DNA from: Catalinimonas alkaloidigena
Lineage (GTDB): Bacteria > Bacteroidota > Bacteroidia > Cytophagales > Flexibacteraceae
Direction of reading: 5' to 3'
NCBI RefSeq assembly: GCF_900100765.1
Contig: NZ_FNFO01000020.1
Location: 1 to 38,159 of the forward strand
Length of the DNA: 38,159 nucleotides
The translations under genes and the position numbers were made by a program. The notes under the pieces are model-generated. The model searched no databases and was not told where the DNA came from. It saw nothing but the letters and a program-made list of their open reading frames with translations. Below, one piece after another: positions 30,608-38,159 of the stretch. Numbering within the stretch: the first letter of the stretch is position 1; the number at the start of each line of letters is the position of its first letter.

Positions 30608-31153
30608 TTGAAACGCGCCCTCTCCCTCTTGCTGCTCGCGCTGCTCATGTACAACATGATGGGGTACTACGTGCAATTCCACCTCCAGCACCTTTCCTTC
30701 GCTCAAGAGCTTACCCAGGCCATCGACGCCGGCCAGATTCCCGACCACGAGCTGTTGGTGTTTAAATCCGCAGTGCCGCTCTACCACCAGATCGATAAGG
30801 ACTTTGCCCGTGCCACGGGCAACTTCGAGTACCAGGGCCGGTTTTACGAAATGGTCAAGTGGAAGCTGGAAAACGACACCATCTACACCTACTGCCTCAC
30901 CGACGCCAAGAAGCAGCAGTTGTATGAGCAACTCTCCCACCACGTCCGCACCCAGGGACTGGACCTGAGCCATAAAGGCGAGCCTTCCGAAAAAAATGTG
31001 ATCCGTTTTCTGAAAGAATACCTGCCCCTGCGCAGACTGCCGCTTCAGTTCCAGCGGCCCGTGGACATAGTCGTGCAGGCGCCTACGTGTGCTGTAACGA
31101 CTCCTCTCTCTCCCTTCCTGTCCATCCCCACCCCGCCGCCCAAACGGGCCTGA
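30608..31153 (+). CDS. Small membrane-anchored hypothetical protein, TTG start
   Basis: Protein of 181 residues with an N-terminal hydrophobic segment (about 4-20: ALSLLLLALLMYNMMGYY), which reads as a signal anchor. The soluble domain continues to about residue 155, and the proline-rich tail ends PTPPPKRA. The start is TTG at 30608, supported by the lysine-arginine n-region and the well-placed promoter; the next ATG falls inside the hydrophobic stretch. Repeated aromatic and charged strands (FEYQGRFYEMVKWKLENDTIYTY) suggest a beta-rich extracytoplasmic domain. Similar small proteins accompany TonB receptors in Bacteroidota, and a FecA-like receptor begins about 300 bp downstream. No function assigned. 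Confidence 0.65.
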   Translation: MKRALSLLLLALLMYNMMGYYVQFHLQHLSFAQELTQAIDAGQIPDHELLVFKSAVPLYHQIDKDFARATGNFEYQGRFYEMVKWKLENDTIYTYCLTDAKKQQLYEQLSHHVRTQGLDLSHKGEPSEKNVIRFLKEYLPLRRLPLQFQRPVDIVVQAPTCAVTTPLSPFLSIPTPPPKRA

Positions 31154-31456
31154 TCCGGCCGTATCCTTTTGATATGCTGTAACCGAACCATACGCTTCGG
31201 GTGGCGTGGCCTGCACCGTGTTGGCTACGTCCCGGAAGTCGTCAGGAAGCGCTGAACGCACAACTCGTGGACAGGGCACTCTGTGCATTGCCCATGATGG
31301 CTGCGCTTTCTTCTGACGGCGATCACCGGACAGCGCACAGCGAAAAGGATTACGTAGAACGGGTCGGGTCGCCGGACTAGACCGACCTCCAGCCAGTTTC
31401 GACACGAGCGCTCCCATCAGCGCTTGGGTTCCTTTCTTTACTTCTATCTGATTCAC

Positions 31457-33883
31457 ATGATTTCCTCTACCTTACTTGAGGCATCGCGTACGATGCTGCT
31501 TACGTGCTTATTTGGATTGATCACCCTTTTTTCCCTGGCTACTCAAGCCCAATCGACCGGTACCCTGCAGGGCCAGGTCGTCGATGCGGAAGGTCACCCC
31601 GTAGAAGCCGCCGCCGTCCTGCTCTCGCCCTCGCGCCAGCGCACCGTCACCGACGTAGCGGGCCGTTTTCAGTTCCCCCAACTGCCGGAGGGAGACTATA
31701 CCCTGACCATCACCCACGTTTCGTTCGAGCCGTTGACACAGGAAATTACCTTCCGCGCCGGTAGCACGTCCCGGCCACGCTTCACGCTGACGGCGGCGAC
31801 GACGACGTTGCAGGATGTGGAGATCCGGGGACTGGCCTCGGGCATCTCGTCACTGCCCGCCCAACAGGGAACGCTCGTCTTCGCCGGCAAGAAAACCGAG
31901 GCGATTGCACTGACCGGTACCGAGGCGAACCTGGCGGAAAACAATCCCCGGCAGATTTTCGCCAAGGTGCCCGGCGTCATGGTCTGGGAAATGGACGGTA
32001 GCGGCAACCAGGTCGGCATTTCCCTGCGGGGCCTGAATCCCCACCGCTCCTGGGAACTGAACGTGCGGCAGGATGGCTTCGTCACGAACTCCGACCTGTT
32101 TGGTTACCCCGAAAGTCACTACAATCCGCCGATGGAAGCGGTGGCACGGATCGAGCTGGTGCGCGGGGCGGGTGCCCTGCAATACGGCCCGCAGTTCGGC
32201 GGGATGCTTAACTACGTGCTCAAGCAGGCGGATACCACCCGTCCGTTCGGCTTCGAAACCCAGCAAAGCGTTGGTTCGTTCGGACTCTTCAGTTCGTTCA
32301 ACGCCGTGGGCGGCCGGGTCGGTAAACTCACCTATTACGGTTACTACGACTTCCGTCGCTCCGACGGGTGGCGCGAAAACAGTGACTATCAGTTCCACGC
32401 CTGGCACACGTCGGTGGCCTACCAGTTCTCGCCGAAGGTGCGGCTGAGCGGCGAGCTGTCGCACATGGCGTACGTGAACCACTTTGCCGCCGGTTTGACC
32501 GACGCGATGTTCGAGGAAGATCCGCGCCAGTCGAACCGGGGGCGCAACTACTTCAACCCGACGATTTACCTGCCCGCCCTTTCCCTGGCGATCCAGGCGA
32601 CGCCCTCGACCTTGATTTCCGTGCAGGGGTCGGCCTTGCTGGGACAGCGCAACTCGGTGCAGTTCATCACCCTGCCGACCGTCGACGACACCATCAACCG
32701 TGACCTCGGCCATTACAATCCCCGTCAGGTGGACCGCGACTACTACCACAGCTACGCGAGTGAAGCCCGGGTGCTGCAACGGTATGGGCTCTTTCAACGG
32801 GAGCATCACCTTTCGGCTGGGGTGCGCTACGGCTACAGCCGCACGGTCCGGCAACAGAAAGGTGTGGGCACGTCCGGCACCGACTTCGACCTGTCGCTGA
32901 CCGCTCCTTACGGCATCGACCTCGTGTTCCGGACCCAGAACGTGGCCCTGTTTGCCGAGAATGCCTTTCACCTTACCAACGCTTGGACCGTGACGCCCGG
33001 CTTCCGGCTGGAGCACGTGACGACCGACCGAGAAGGCGTAATTTCGGGCTTAGCCGCCAACACGATTCCCTACCGACTCAAGCGCCAGTTTCCCCTGTTC
33101 GGCCTCAGCACGGACTACCAGCTCAGTCCATCGGTCCGTGCGTATGCAAACGTCGCCCAGAACTACCGACCGGTCCTGTACTCCGATTTGATTCCGGCCA
33201 CCAACCTGGATCGTACTGATCCGGCGTTGCAGGACGCGCGGGGCAGTAATTCGGAAGTGGGATTGCGGGGGCAGTGGCAGGAGTGGCTACAGTTCGACGT
33301 GAACTATTTCCGGTTGCAGTACAATCACCGGGTCGGTACGCTGGTCCAGACCGATGCAAGCGGCACCTATTTCTACAAAACCAACGTGGGCAACACCCTC
33401 AACCAGGGCGCCGAAGTGTTTATCGAAGTAAAGCCGTTTCGCACGCTGCCGCTCTCGCTCTTCACCTCGACGGCCTACAACGCCGCCCGCTATACGGAAG
33501 GACAGGTGGTGGTGTCGGATCAGAACGTGGACATCACCGGCAATCGCATTGAAGGCGTCCCGCCGTGGATCAGCCGGAACGGCATCCGCTACCGACACCA
33601 GGGGCTATCGGCCACCGTGCAGTTCAGTTACGTGGGTACGTCCTACTCCGATGCGCTGAATACGGAAGCGACCCCGACGGGCGTGAACGGCCGCGTACCC
33701 GATTATCTCATCACGGACCTGAACGCCACGTACCACTTCGGATCGCACTACAACGTGAAGGTGTCCGTCAATAACCTGACCAACGCGATGTACTATACCC
33801 GCCGCGCCACCGGCTATCCGGGACCGGGCATTTTGCCTTCCGACGGACGCAGCTTGCTGGTGTCGGTCGGAGCCAAGTGGTAG
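31457..33883 (+). CDS. FecA-like TonB-dependent receptor
   Basis: Outer-membrane receptor of 808 residues from the ATG at 31457 (MISSTLLEASRTMLL); MLLTCLFGLITL at 31493 is an alternative start but lacks a charged n-region. Signal peptide to ATQAQ, CarboxypepD_reg-like domain (about 37-115), then a FecA-like plug: ENNPRQIFAKVPGV, ISLRGLNPHRSWELNVRQDG and RIELVRGAGALQYGPQFGG. The barrel ends SLLVSVGAKW with a terminal aromatic. FecA-type receptors take up ferric citrate and similar chelates. The 303 bp upstream (31154-31456) contains no gene, palindrome box or obvious FecR/sigma site. The PepSY gene that follows is convergent. Iron is the likelier metal here. Confidence 0.88.
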   Translation: MISSTLLEASRTMLLTCLFGLITLFSLATQAQSTGTLQGQVVDAEGHPVEAAAVLLSPSRQRTVTDVAGRFQFPQLPEGDYTLTITHVSFEPLTQEITFRAGSTSRPRFTLTAATTTLQDVEIRGLASGISSLPAQQGTLVFAGKKTEAIALTGTEANLAENNPRQIFAKVPGVMVWEMDGSGNQVGISLRGLNPHRSWELNVRQDGFVTNSDLFGYPESHYNPPMEAVARIELVRGAGALQYGPQFGGMLNYVLKQADTTRPFGFETQQSVGSFGLFSSFNAVGGRVGKLTYYGYYDFRRSDGWRENSDYQFHAWHTSVAYQFSPKVRLSGELSHMAYVNHFAAGLTDAMFEEDPRQSNRGRNYFNPTIYLPALSLAIQATPSTLISVQGSALLGQRNSVQFITLPTVDDTINRDLGHYNPRQVDRDYYHSYASEARVLQRYGLFQREHHLSAGVRYGYSRTVRQQKGVGTSGTDFDLSLTAPYGIDLVFRTQNVALFAENAFHLTNAWTVTPGFRLEHVTTDREGVISGLAANTIPYRLKRQFPLFGLSTDYQLSPSVRAYANVAQNYRPVLYSDLIPATNLDRTDPALQDARGSNSEVGLRGQWQEWLQFDVNYFRLQYNHRVGTLVQTDASGTYFYKTNVGNTLNQGAEVFIEVKPFRTLPLSLFTSTAYNAARYTEGQVVVSDQNVDITGNRIEGVPPWISRNGIRYRHQGLSATVQFSYVGTSYSDALNTEATPTGVNGRVPDYLITDLNATYHFGSHYNVKVSVNNLTNAMYYTRRATGYPGPGILPSDGRSLLVSVGAKW

Positions 33884-33910
33884 GGGATGCCCTCAGAAGA
33901 ATTGTGCGCT

Positions 33911-33935
33911 GAAACTGGTGGACGACTGCAGTTTC
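33911..33935. terminator. Hairpin after the FecA-like receptor gene
   Basis: GAAACTG (33911-33917) and CAGTTTC (33929-33935) form a 7-bp stem with an 11-nt loop, 28 bp after the receptor stop codon. There is no T tract immediately after it, so it is only a candidate. The rest of 33936-34140 shows no gene. Confidence 0.3.
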
Positions 33936-34145
33936 CTCCACTTCAGTGATGTTGCTCTTCAAACAAGCAGAGGCAATCCACTATCATGGAAACCATTCGC
34001 GCCAAAGCAGCCCCGTACCGATAAGTAGCAAAGATTGCGGAAAGGAAACGAATCGGGGCCCGCCAGAATAAGAACAAATGGCTGTTTTCAATCCTGTCAA
34101 ATAAATTGTGCTTCAGGTCTTTAGCATAGTACCCCCTTGAAAATA

Positions 34146-34161
34146 GGACAAACTTATGTCC
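34146..34161 (-). terminator. Weak terminator candidate after the PepSY gene
   Basis: GGACA (34146-34150) and TGTCC (34157-34161) flank six bases. On the minus strand the stem lies 27 bp after the PepSY stop codon and is followed by TATTTTC. The stem is only 5 bp. Confidence 0.3.
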
Positions 34162-34188
34162 ACGTAGTTACTTGAATCATAGCAATCG

Positions 34189-35412
34189 CTATCCGTTTGA
34201 AACCGATTTTGTCAACAACGCTTGTCTCTGACGGGTTGCATCTTGCCCAGTAGATTGTGCATTTTTTTTCGTCGATTTCTTGTTGCGCCGACCCCACCAG
34301 ATCAGAAAGCCGGTGATGGGCAGCGACGTGGCGACGAGGCCGGCGAGGAAGGTAGACAGCTTGCCGAATTGCCCCCACCACTGGCCCATGTGGAGTTGCC
34401 AGACCATATTTTCCGTCCGTTCGTGCTGCAGGAATTGGGGGTCTACGGTGATCTTCTCGCCGGAGTAGCGGTCGTAGATGCTCAGGTCCGCGTTCTCGAT
34501 GCTTTTCAGTCCCACTTTCCCGGTCGTAAAAATGTAAGCGCCCAGCTTCTGGAAATTGGGGTCCCACAGGCTGATTTCTTTTTTGTCGGGGTACTCCTGT
34601 TCCAACACCTGATAAGCCAGCGGCACCAGATCGAGCGAGGCTTTCGTGGAGTCCATGGGGGGCAAGGCTTCGTCCATATGGGCGATGTTTCCGCCGGTCG
34701 CCTCGATGGTGAAACTCATCAGTCCCGGAAAAAAGATGATCAGACCCGTGACACTCAACACCAAGCAGATCAGTAAGGAGTAAAATCCGTACACGTTGTG
34801 CAGGTCGTAGTTCAGCCGCTTAAACTTGGCTTTCCACTTGATGGTAAAGCTCGCCTGCCGGGTCGCGCGCGTCCATTTTCGGGGCAACCAGAGGATCAGG
34901 CCCGTCAGGCAACTGATGACAAAGACGATGGTCGAGATGGCGACGATCCAGTGGCCGATCTCCCCGGCCAGAAACGAGGCGTGCAGGTGGGCCGTCACAA
35001 AGAAGAAGTAAATGCTGTTGTCTCTCTTCAAGATTTCCCCGGTGTAGGGGTCCATGTAGATCATGGCCAGCTTGCGCTCTTTCGGGCTGAAGACCCGCAA
35101 CCGGATGCTCCGTCGGGGATCTTTGAAAAACACGTACTCCGAAATGGCAAACGTGGGGTAGTGTTGCTTGAGGTGTTGGTCGATCTCCTGGGACGTGATG
35201 CGCTCCGTACCTATCTCCTGCACGTATTTGGCCTCGCCCGCGGTCCAATCCATGATTTCGTCTCCATAGACGATGATGGTTCCGGTGAGGCAGACAAACA
35301 CCACGACCAGGCCGGACGCGATGCTAGGCCAGAGATGCACCCAGGCCACGATACGGTCGAACAGGCTTTTCTGCTTCTTTTTCATGGGACGACGGGAGCT
35401 AGGGTTTTTCAT
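34189..35412 (-). CDS. PepSY-associated transmembrane protein
   Basis: Inner-membrane protein of 407 residues. The first ATG (35412) gives MKNPSSRRPMKKKQKS, and an ATG at 35385 is an alternative. Four membrane helices lie near 22-50, 142-178, 207-235 and 352-380. Between helices 1 and 2 is a PepSY domain (about 60-125, with YMDPYTGEIL), and conserved histidines occur in FFFVTAHLHASFL and QLHMGQWWG. It ends in a basic tail after SLPITGFLIWWGRRNKK. PepSY/PiuB proteins accompany siderophore receptors and are proposed to reduce or release iron in the periplasm. It lies downstream of a siderophore-type receptor, from which a strong hairpin separates it. Confidence 0.87.
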   Translation of the reverse strand: MKNPSSRRPMKKKQKSLFDRIVAWVHLWPSIASGLVVVFVCLTGTIIVYGDEIMDWTAGEAKYVQEIGTERITSQEIDQHLKQHYPTFAISEYVFFKDPRRSIRLRVFSPKERKLAMIYMDPYTGEILKRDNSIYFFFVTAHLHASFLAGEIGHWIVAISTIVFVISCLTGLILWLPRKWTRATRQASFTIKWKAKFKRLNYDLHNVYGFYSLLICLVLSVTGLIIFFPGLMSFTIEATGGNIAHMDEALPPMDSTKASLDLVPLAYQVLEQEYPDKKEISLWDPNFQKLGAYIFTTGKVGLKSIENADLSIYDRYSGEKITVDPQFLQHERTENMVWQLHMGQWWGQFGKLSTFLAGLVATSLPITGFLIWWGRRNKKSTKKNAQSTGQDATRQRQALLTKSVSNG

Positions 35413-35446
35413 GGTTGCCGGTGTGACGTGGACAGGAATAGGTGAC

Positions 35447-35487
35447 GTGAAAAACAGACAACCGCCGACGAAAATCGCCGGCGGTTG
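35447..35487 (-). terminator. Strong rho-independent terminator or attenuator between receptor and PepSY genes
   Basis: CAACCGCCG (35459-35467) pairs perfectly with CGGCGGTTG (35479-35487), with a further CGA/TCG pairing inside the 11-nt loop. On the minus strand it lies 12 nt after the receptor stop codon and is followed by TCTGTTTTTCA, the form of an intrinsic terminator. Partial read-through would set the receptor-to-PepSY ratio; otherwise the PepSY gene needs its own promoter in 35413-35447. Confidence 0.72.
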
Positions 35488-35499
35488 CGGTGGAGTTCC

Positions 35500-37872
35500 T
35501 TAAAATTTATACGCGAAGCTGACGACCGCATGACGGGTCTTCTGCGGCATGGCCCAGTAGCTGCTGGTCCAGTACGCCTCGTTGCCGAGGTTGTTCAGCT
35601 TGACGCCGATCCGGTACTGTGGCCGGTTGTAAAAGACCGTTGCATTCAGGACGGTGTAGGCCGGGATGGTGAACGTGTTGGCGTCGTCGAGAAAGGCTTC
35701 GCTCACGGAATTGCCGCCGAACCCGAGGCCCAGCCCTTCCAGCGTGCCCTGCGGAAACTGGTAGCTCGTCCAGAAGTTGAGCGCATGCTCGGGCGTGGAA
35801 TAGGGACGATGGCCCTGCACGTCTTCGCTGGCTTTGGTGTACTGACTGTCGTTGTAGCCGTAGCCCGCCACCACGTTCCACCCGCGCACGGGGCTGGCGA
35901 TCAGCTCCACCTCCACGCCTTTGCTGTTCTTGGTGCCGTCCTGCACCTGGTTGAAGCCACCGATGTTGTCGTTGTTGGGCACCGTCCGCACGATGTTGCG
36001 CACCGTGATGTCGTAGTAGCTGACCGTCGCGCTCACCCGCTCTGAGAAGAGGTTTGTTTTCACACCTCCCTCCCACTGCGTGGCGTGTTCGGGTTTGTAG
36101 GCGATGGTGTTGGCGGGATCGGTATTGTCGGGCGCGACGTTCTGAAAGCCGTCCATGTAGTTGGCAAACAGCGACACCTGTTCGGGTACCACCTGGTAGA
36201 CCAGCCCCAGCTTGGGCGACACCGCCGTCTGCTCGAAACTCTCCGATTTGTTGGCGAAGTGGTCGATCCGGGCGCTGGCCATCACCAGCAGCTGGTTGGT
36301 CAGGTTCAGCACTTCCGACACGTAGGCGCTGTAGGTACGGGAGTCCCGCTTGTACTGGAAGAAGGGCGGCGTACTGCCCAGTTGGTTCTGGTACCCTTCC
36401 CAGTTAATGTCCCGCTGCGGATTGGCAAAGCTCACCGTGTCGTACACGAAGCGCGTGCGCCGGTCGGCGGTCCTCAGTTCGTAGTAGTCGACGCCCACCA
36501 GCAGCCGGTTTTTAAGCGGCCCGAGGTGAAAGGTGCCGATGAAGTTCTGTTGTAGCTGCGTGGAGTTGAAGTTACTCACGATGTGCATCGGCATCCGGCG
36601 CACCTGACTGTTGTCCAGGAACGTCAGGAACAGGTAGTTGGCCTCGTTGTCAGTATGGCCGGACGAGAAATTGGTCTGCGACACCCACTGGTCGGAGAGC
36701 TGGTAGGTAGCCCGGGCAAAGACGTTGAACACCTGCGCCTGGCTCTGCATCTGGTCACTGCTGTAGGAATATTGAAAATCGTACGACAGGTCGTCGAAGT
36801 TCGTGGCGGTGACGCCGGGGCTGATGCCGAAGTAGGCACTGGGGCGGCGGGTCTGGAACAGCTCGGCCTCTACGTTCAGCGTCAGCCGGTCGCTGGCCTG
36901 GTAGGTGAAGTTGGGCGAAAGGGCCCAGGTGCGCTGACGGCCGTAGTCCTGAAAACTGTTTTCGTTGTGCTTGACGGCGTTGACCCGGAACAGGGCCGTT
37001 TTGCTGTCGTTGAGCGGCGTGTTGACGTCCAGCGTGAGGCGCGACAGCCCGAAGCTCCCGGTGCTGTAGCCCACCTCGCCCCGGAAACGCTCGAACGGCT
37101 GCTTGGTGACCCGGTTGATCAGCCCGCCGTAGGAAATCAGCGCCGAGCCGAACAGGGTTGCCGACGGCCCTTTTATCACCTCGATACGCTCCAGGTTGAC
37201 TGGGTCGGACAGCGTGACGTAGTTGGTCGCCATGCCGTTGCGCAGCGCGATGCCGGTGCTGAATCCGCGCAGGTTGACGTTCAGGCCGACGCCGCCGGAG
37301 CCGACGCCTTCCACCACGCTGTTGACGCCGGGGGCGTTCTGTATCGCGCCCTGGATGTCGGTGATCTGCTGCTCCTGCATCAGTTCCTGCGAGATGACCG
37401 AATAGACCTGCGGATTTTCCAGGTTGGCGAGGGGCATTCGGGCCACGTAGTCGGTTTCGGGTTCGGCGAATTTGTTGGTGTTGGTCTGATCGCCCGTCAC
37501 GATCACTTCCTTCAGTCGCTGACTCGTTTCCTGCAAGGTGATTTCCGGCAGTTGGGTGGTCTCTCCCGCCACGACCTCAGCCGTGAGCTGCTGTGCTTCC
37601 AGTCCTACGTAGGAGACGACCAGCGTGTGGGTACCGGGCTTCACGTTGCGGATTTCGAAGCGACCGTTTGCGTCGGTCACCGCGCCGCGCTGTGATTGCT
37701 CCAGTACCACGTTGATGAATTCGGCGGGTTGTCCGTCGGCCGTGCGGACGGTTCCCTGAATGGTGCCGACCGTGCGGCTCTGCGCCTTCAGGTGAAAGGA
37801 GACGCTGATCAGCAAAAGCAGGGGCAGGAAAACGCTTCTCCAGGAAGCGGCAAGAGGTAAAGAGGAAGACAT
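35500..37872 (-). CDS. Siderophore-type TonB-dependent receptor (FhuA/FpvA-like)
   Basis: Outer-membrane receptor of 790 residues. Signal peptide to about residue 31 (FHLKAQ), CarboxypepD_reg-like domain (about 37-120), plug with MQEQQITDIQGAIQNAPGV, VNLRGFSTGIALRNG and IEVIKGPSATLFGSALISYGG, and a barrel ending KTRHAVVSFAYKF with the terminal phenylalanine. The plug matches hydroxamate/ferric-siderophore receptors. It starts 62 bp after a truncated PepSY gene and is followed by another, so the three form an iron-siderophore module. No TTGCAAC boxes lie upstream within the window. The exact siderophore cannot be read from sequence. Confidence 0.9.
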   Translation of the reverse strand: MSSSLPLAASWRSVFLPLLLLISVSFHLKAQSRTVGTIQGTVRTADGQPAEFINVVLEQSQRGAVTDANGRFEIRNVKPGTHTLVVSYVGLEAQQLTAEVVAGETTQLPEITLQETSQRLKEVIVTGDQTNTNKFAEPETDYVARMPLANLENPQVYSVISQELMQEQQITDIQGAIQNAPGVNSVVEGVGSGGVGLNVNLRGFSTGIALRNGMATNYVTLSDPVNLERIEVIKGPSATLFGSALISYGGLINRVTKQPFERFRGEVGYSTGSFGLSRLTLDVNTPLNDSKTALFRVNAVKHNENSFQDYGRQRTWALSPNFTYQASDRLTLNVEAELFQTRRPSAYFGISPGVTATNFDDLSYDFQYSYSSDQMQSQAQVFNVFARATYQLSDQWVSQTNFSSGHTDNEANYLFLTFLDNSQVRRMPMHIVSNFNSTQLQQNFIGTFHLGPLKNRLLVGVDYYELRTADRRTRFVYDTVSFANPQRDINWEGYQNQLGSTPPFFQYKRDSRTYSAYVSEVLNLTNQLLVMASARIDHFANKSESFEQTAVSPKLGLVYQVVPEQVSLFANYMDGFQNVAPDNTDPANTIAYKPEHATQWEGGVKTNLFSERVSATVSYYDITVRNIVRTVPNNDNIGGFNQVQDGTKNSKGVEVELIASPVRGWNVVAGYGYNDSQYTKASEDVQGHRPYSTPEHALNFWTSYQFPQGTLEGLGLGFGGNSVSEAFLDDANTFTIPAYTVLNATVFYNRPQYRIGVKLNNLGNEAYWTSSYWAMPQKTRHAVVSFAYKF

Positions 37873-37934
37873 AAGCGTAGAGAGAAATAATGTTAAGATG
37901 AAGTCGGATTGTGTCCGCGGGTGTCCGCCTTCCG

Positions 37935-38159
37935 TTAGCCTTTGGAGGCATTCACCTGCTCGGTCACCGCGGCGGGGACAGGGTGTTGGGGAGAGGGCCG
38001 GACGCCGGAACGTTTAGCGCGTGTGCCCCTGCCCTGCGCGTTGCGCGGCTTCTTTTTCTTCTTCCCTAACCAGATGATCAGGCCTGTGATCGGCAGGCTC
38101 GCCGAGATGAGACACGCCAGAAAGGCGATGATCTTCGTCCAGAGTCCCCCAACGGACCC
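37935..38159 (-). CDS. C-terminal part of a second PepSY-associated transmembrane protein (cut by window edge)
   Basis: Reading the minus strand in from the edge gives 74 residues and a TAA at 37937-37935. It includes GLWTKIIAFLACLISASLP and ITGLIIWLGKKKKKPRN, the same arrangement as the last helix of the complete PepSY protein at 34189 (KLSTFLAGLVATSLPITGF then IWWGRRNKK). The remainder is a basic, proline-containing tail ending NASKG. It lies upstream of the siderophore receptor on the same strand, 62 bp apart, so it is probably the first gene of that operon. Confidence 0.75.
   Translation of the reverse strand, partial: GSVGGLWTKIIAFLACLISASLPITGLIIWLGKKKKKPRNAQGRGTRAKRSGVRPSPQHPVPAAVTEQVNASKG

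Noticed and set aside
31154-31456. Possible riboswitch or sigma/anti-sigma site ahead of the FecA-like receptor
   Set aside because: No recognisable riboswitch core, TTGCAAC box or FecI/FecR gene; nothing definable was seen.

Overview
The window comes from a G+C-rich member of the Bacteroidota, probably a Cytophagia- or Saprospiria-like lineage. Evidence: four SusC/FecA-style TonB-dependent receptors that open with a carboxypeptidase-regulatory-like plug extension, four secreted proteins ending in type IX secretion (T9SS) C-terminal sorting domains, promoters of the Bacteroidota type (TTG, 18-20 nt, TAnnTTTG), DUF5916 and DUF4625 proteins, and few Shine-Dalgarno sequences. No rRNA, tRNA, CRISPR array or complete mobile element was seen.

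The main theme is a candidate zinc-starvation regulon. Five intergenic regions each carry two copies of a 17-bp palindrome, TTGCAAC-N3-GTTGCAA (centres 273/296, 16258/16296, 19484/19522, 25380/25417, 27880/27918). In four of the five pairs the centres are 37-38 bp apart. There one box supplies the -33 TTG and the other overlaps the -7 TAnnTTTG, so a bound repressor would cover the whole promoter. One pair drives a Fur/Zur-family regulator (19611-20072), probably the autoregulated protein that binds all of them.

Layout. 1-51: start of a truncated minus-strand gene. 416-6387: TonB receptor, two DUF3526-type ABC-2 permeases and an ABC ATPase (pair 1). 6510-8875: a convergent secreted M14-type zinc hydrolase and a class V aminotransferase. 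9079-16221 (minus): four-gene operon of a Ycf48-propeller/T9SS protein, a small T9SS protein, a DUF4625 lipoprotein and a His-rich TonB receptor. 16326-19388 (plus): divergent operon of a second Ycf48/T9SS protein and a third small T9SS protein (both operons from pair 2). 19611-20663: Zur-like regulator and an acidic lipoprotein (pair 3). 20899-21324: second Fur paralogue. 21356-25237 (minus): PhoX/DUF839 and CBM9/DUF5916 proteins (pair 4). 25516-27828 (minus): LolD/MacB-like ATPase, FtsX-type permease with a His/Glu-rich loop, and a small CxxC protein. 27941-29562 (plus): MerC-like protein and a COG0523/CobW GTPase (both from pair 5). 29563-30600: no gene, but a degenerate group II intron-like stretch. 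30608-33883: small membrane-anchored protein and a FecA-like receptor. 34189-38159 (minus): PepSY protein, siderophore-type receptor and a second, truncated PepSY protein, a typical iron module without the palindromes.

Inferred model: on zinc depletion the Zur-like protein releases its paired operators. The cell then makes T9SS-exported surface proteins that share an apparently undescribed ~190-residue domain with four invariant histidines, a DUF4625 lipoprotein and a His-rich TonB receptor (surface capture and import), a MerC/COG0523 pair (inner membrane and cytosolic allocation), and ABC systems of unknown substrate. The metal is an inference from the Zur, COG0523, MerC and histidine content; nothing in the sequence proves it.
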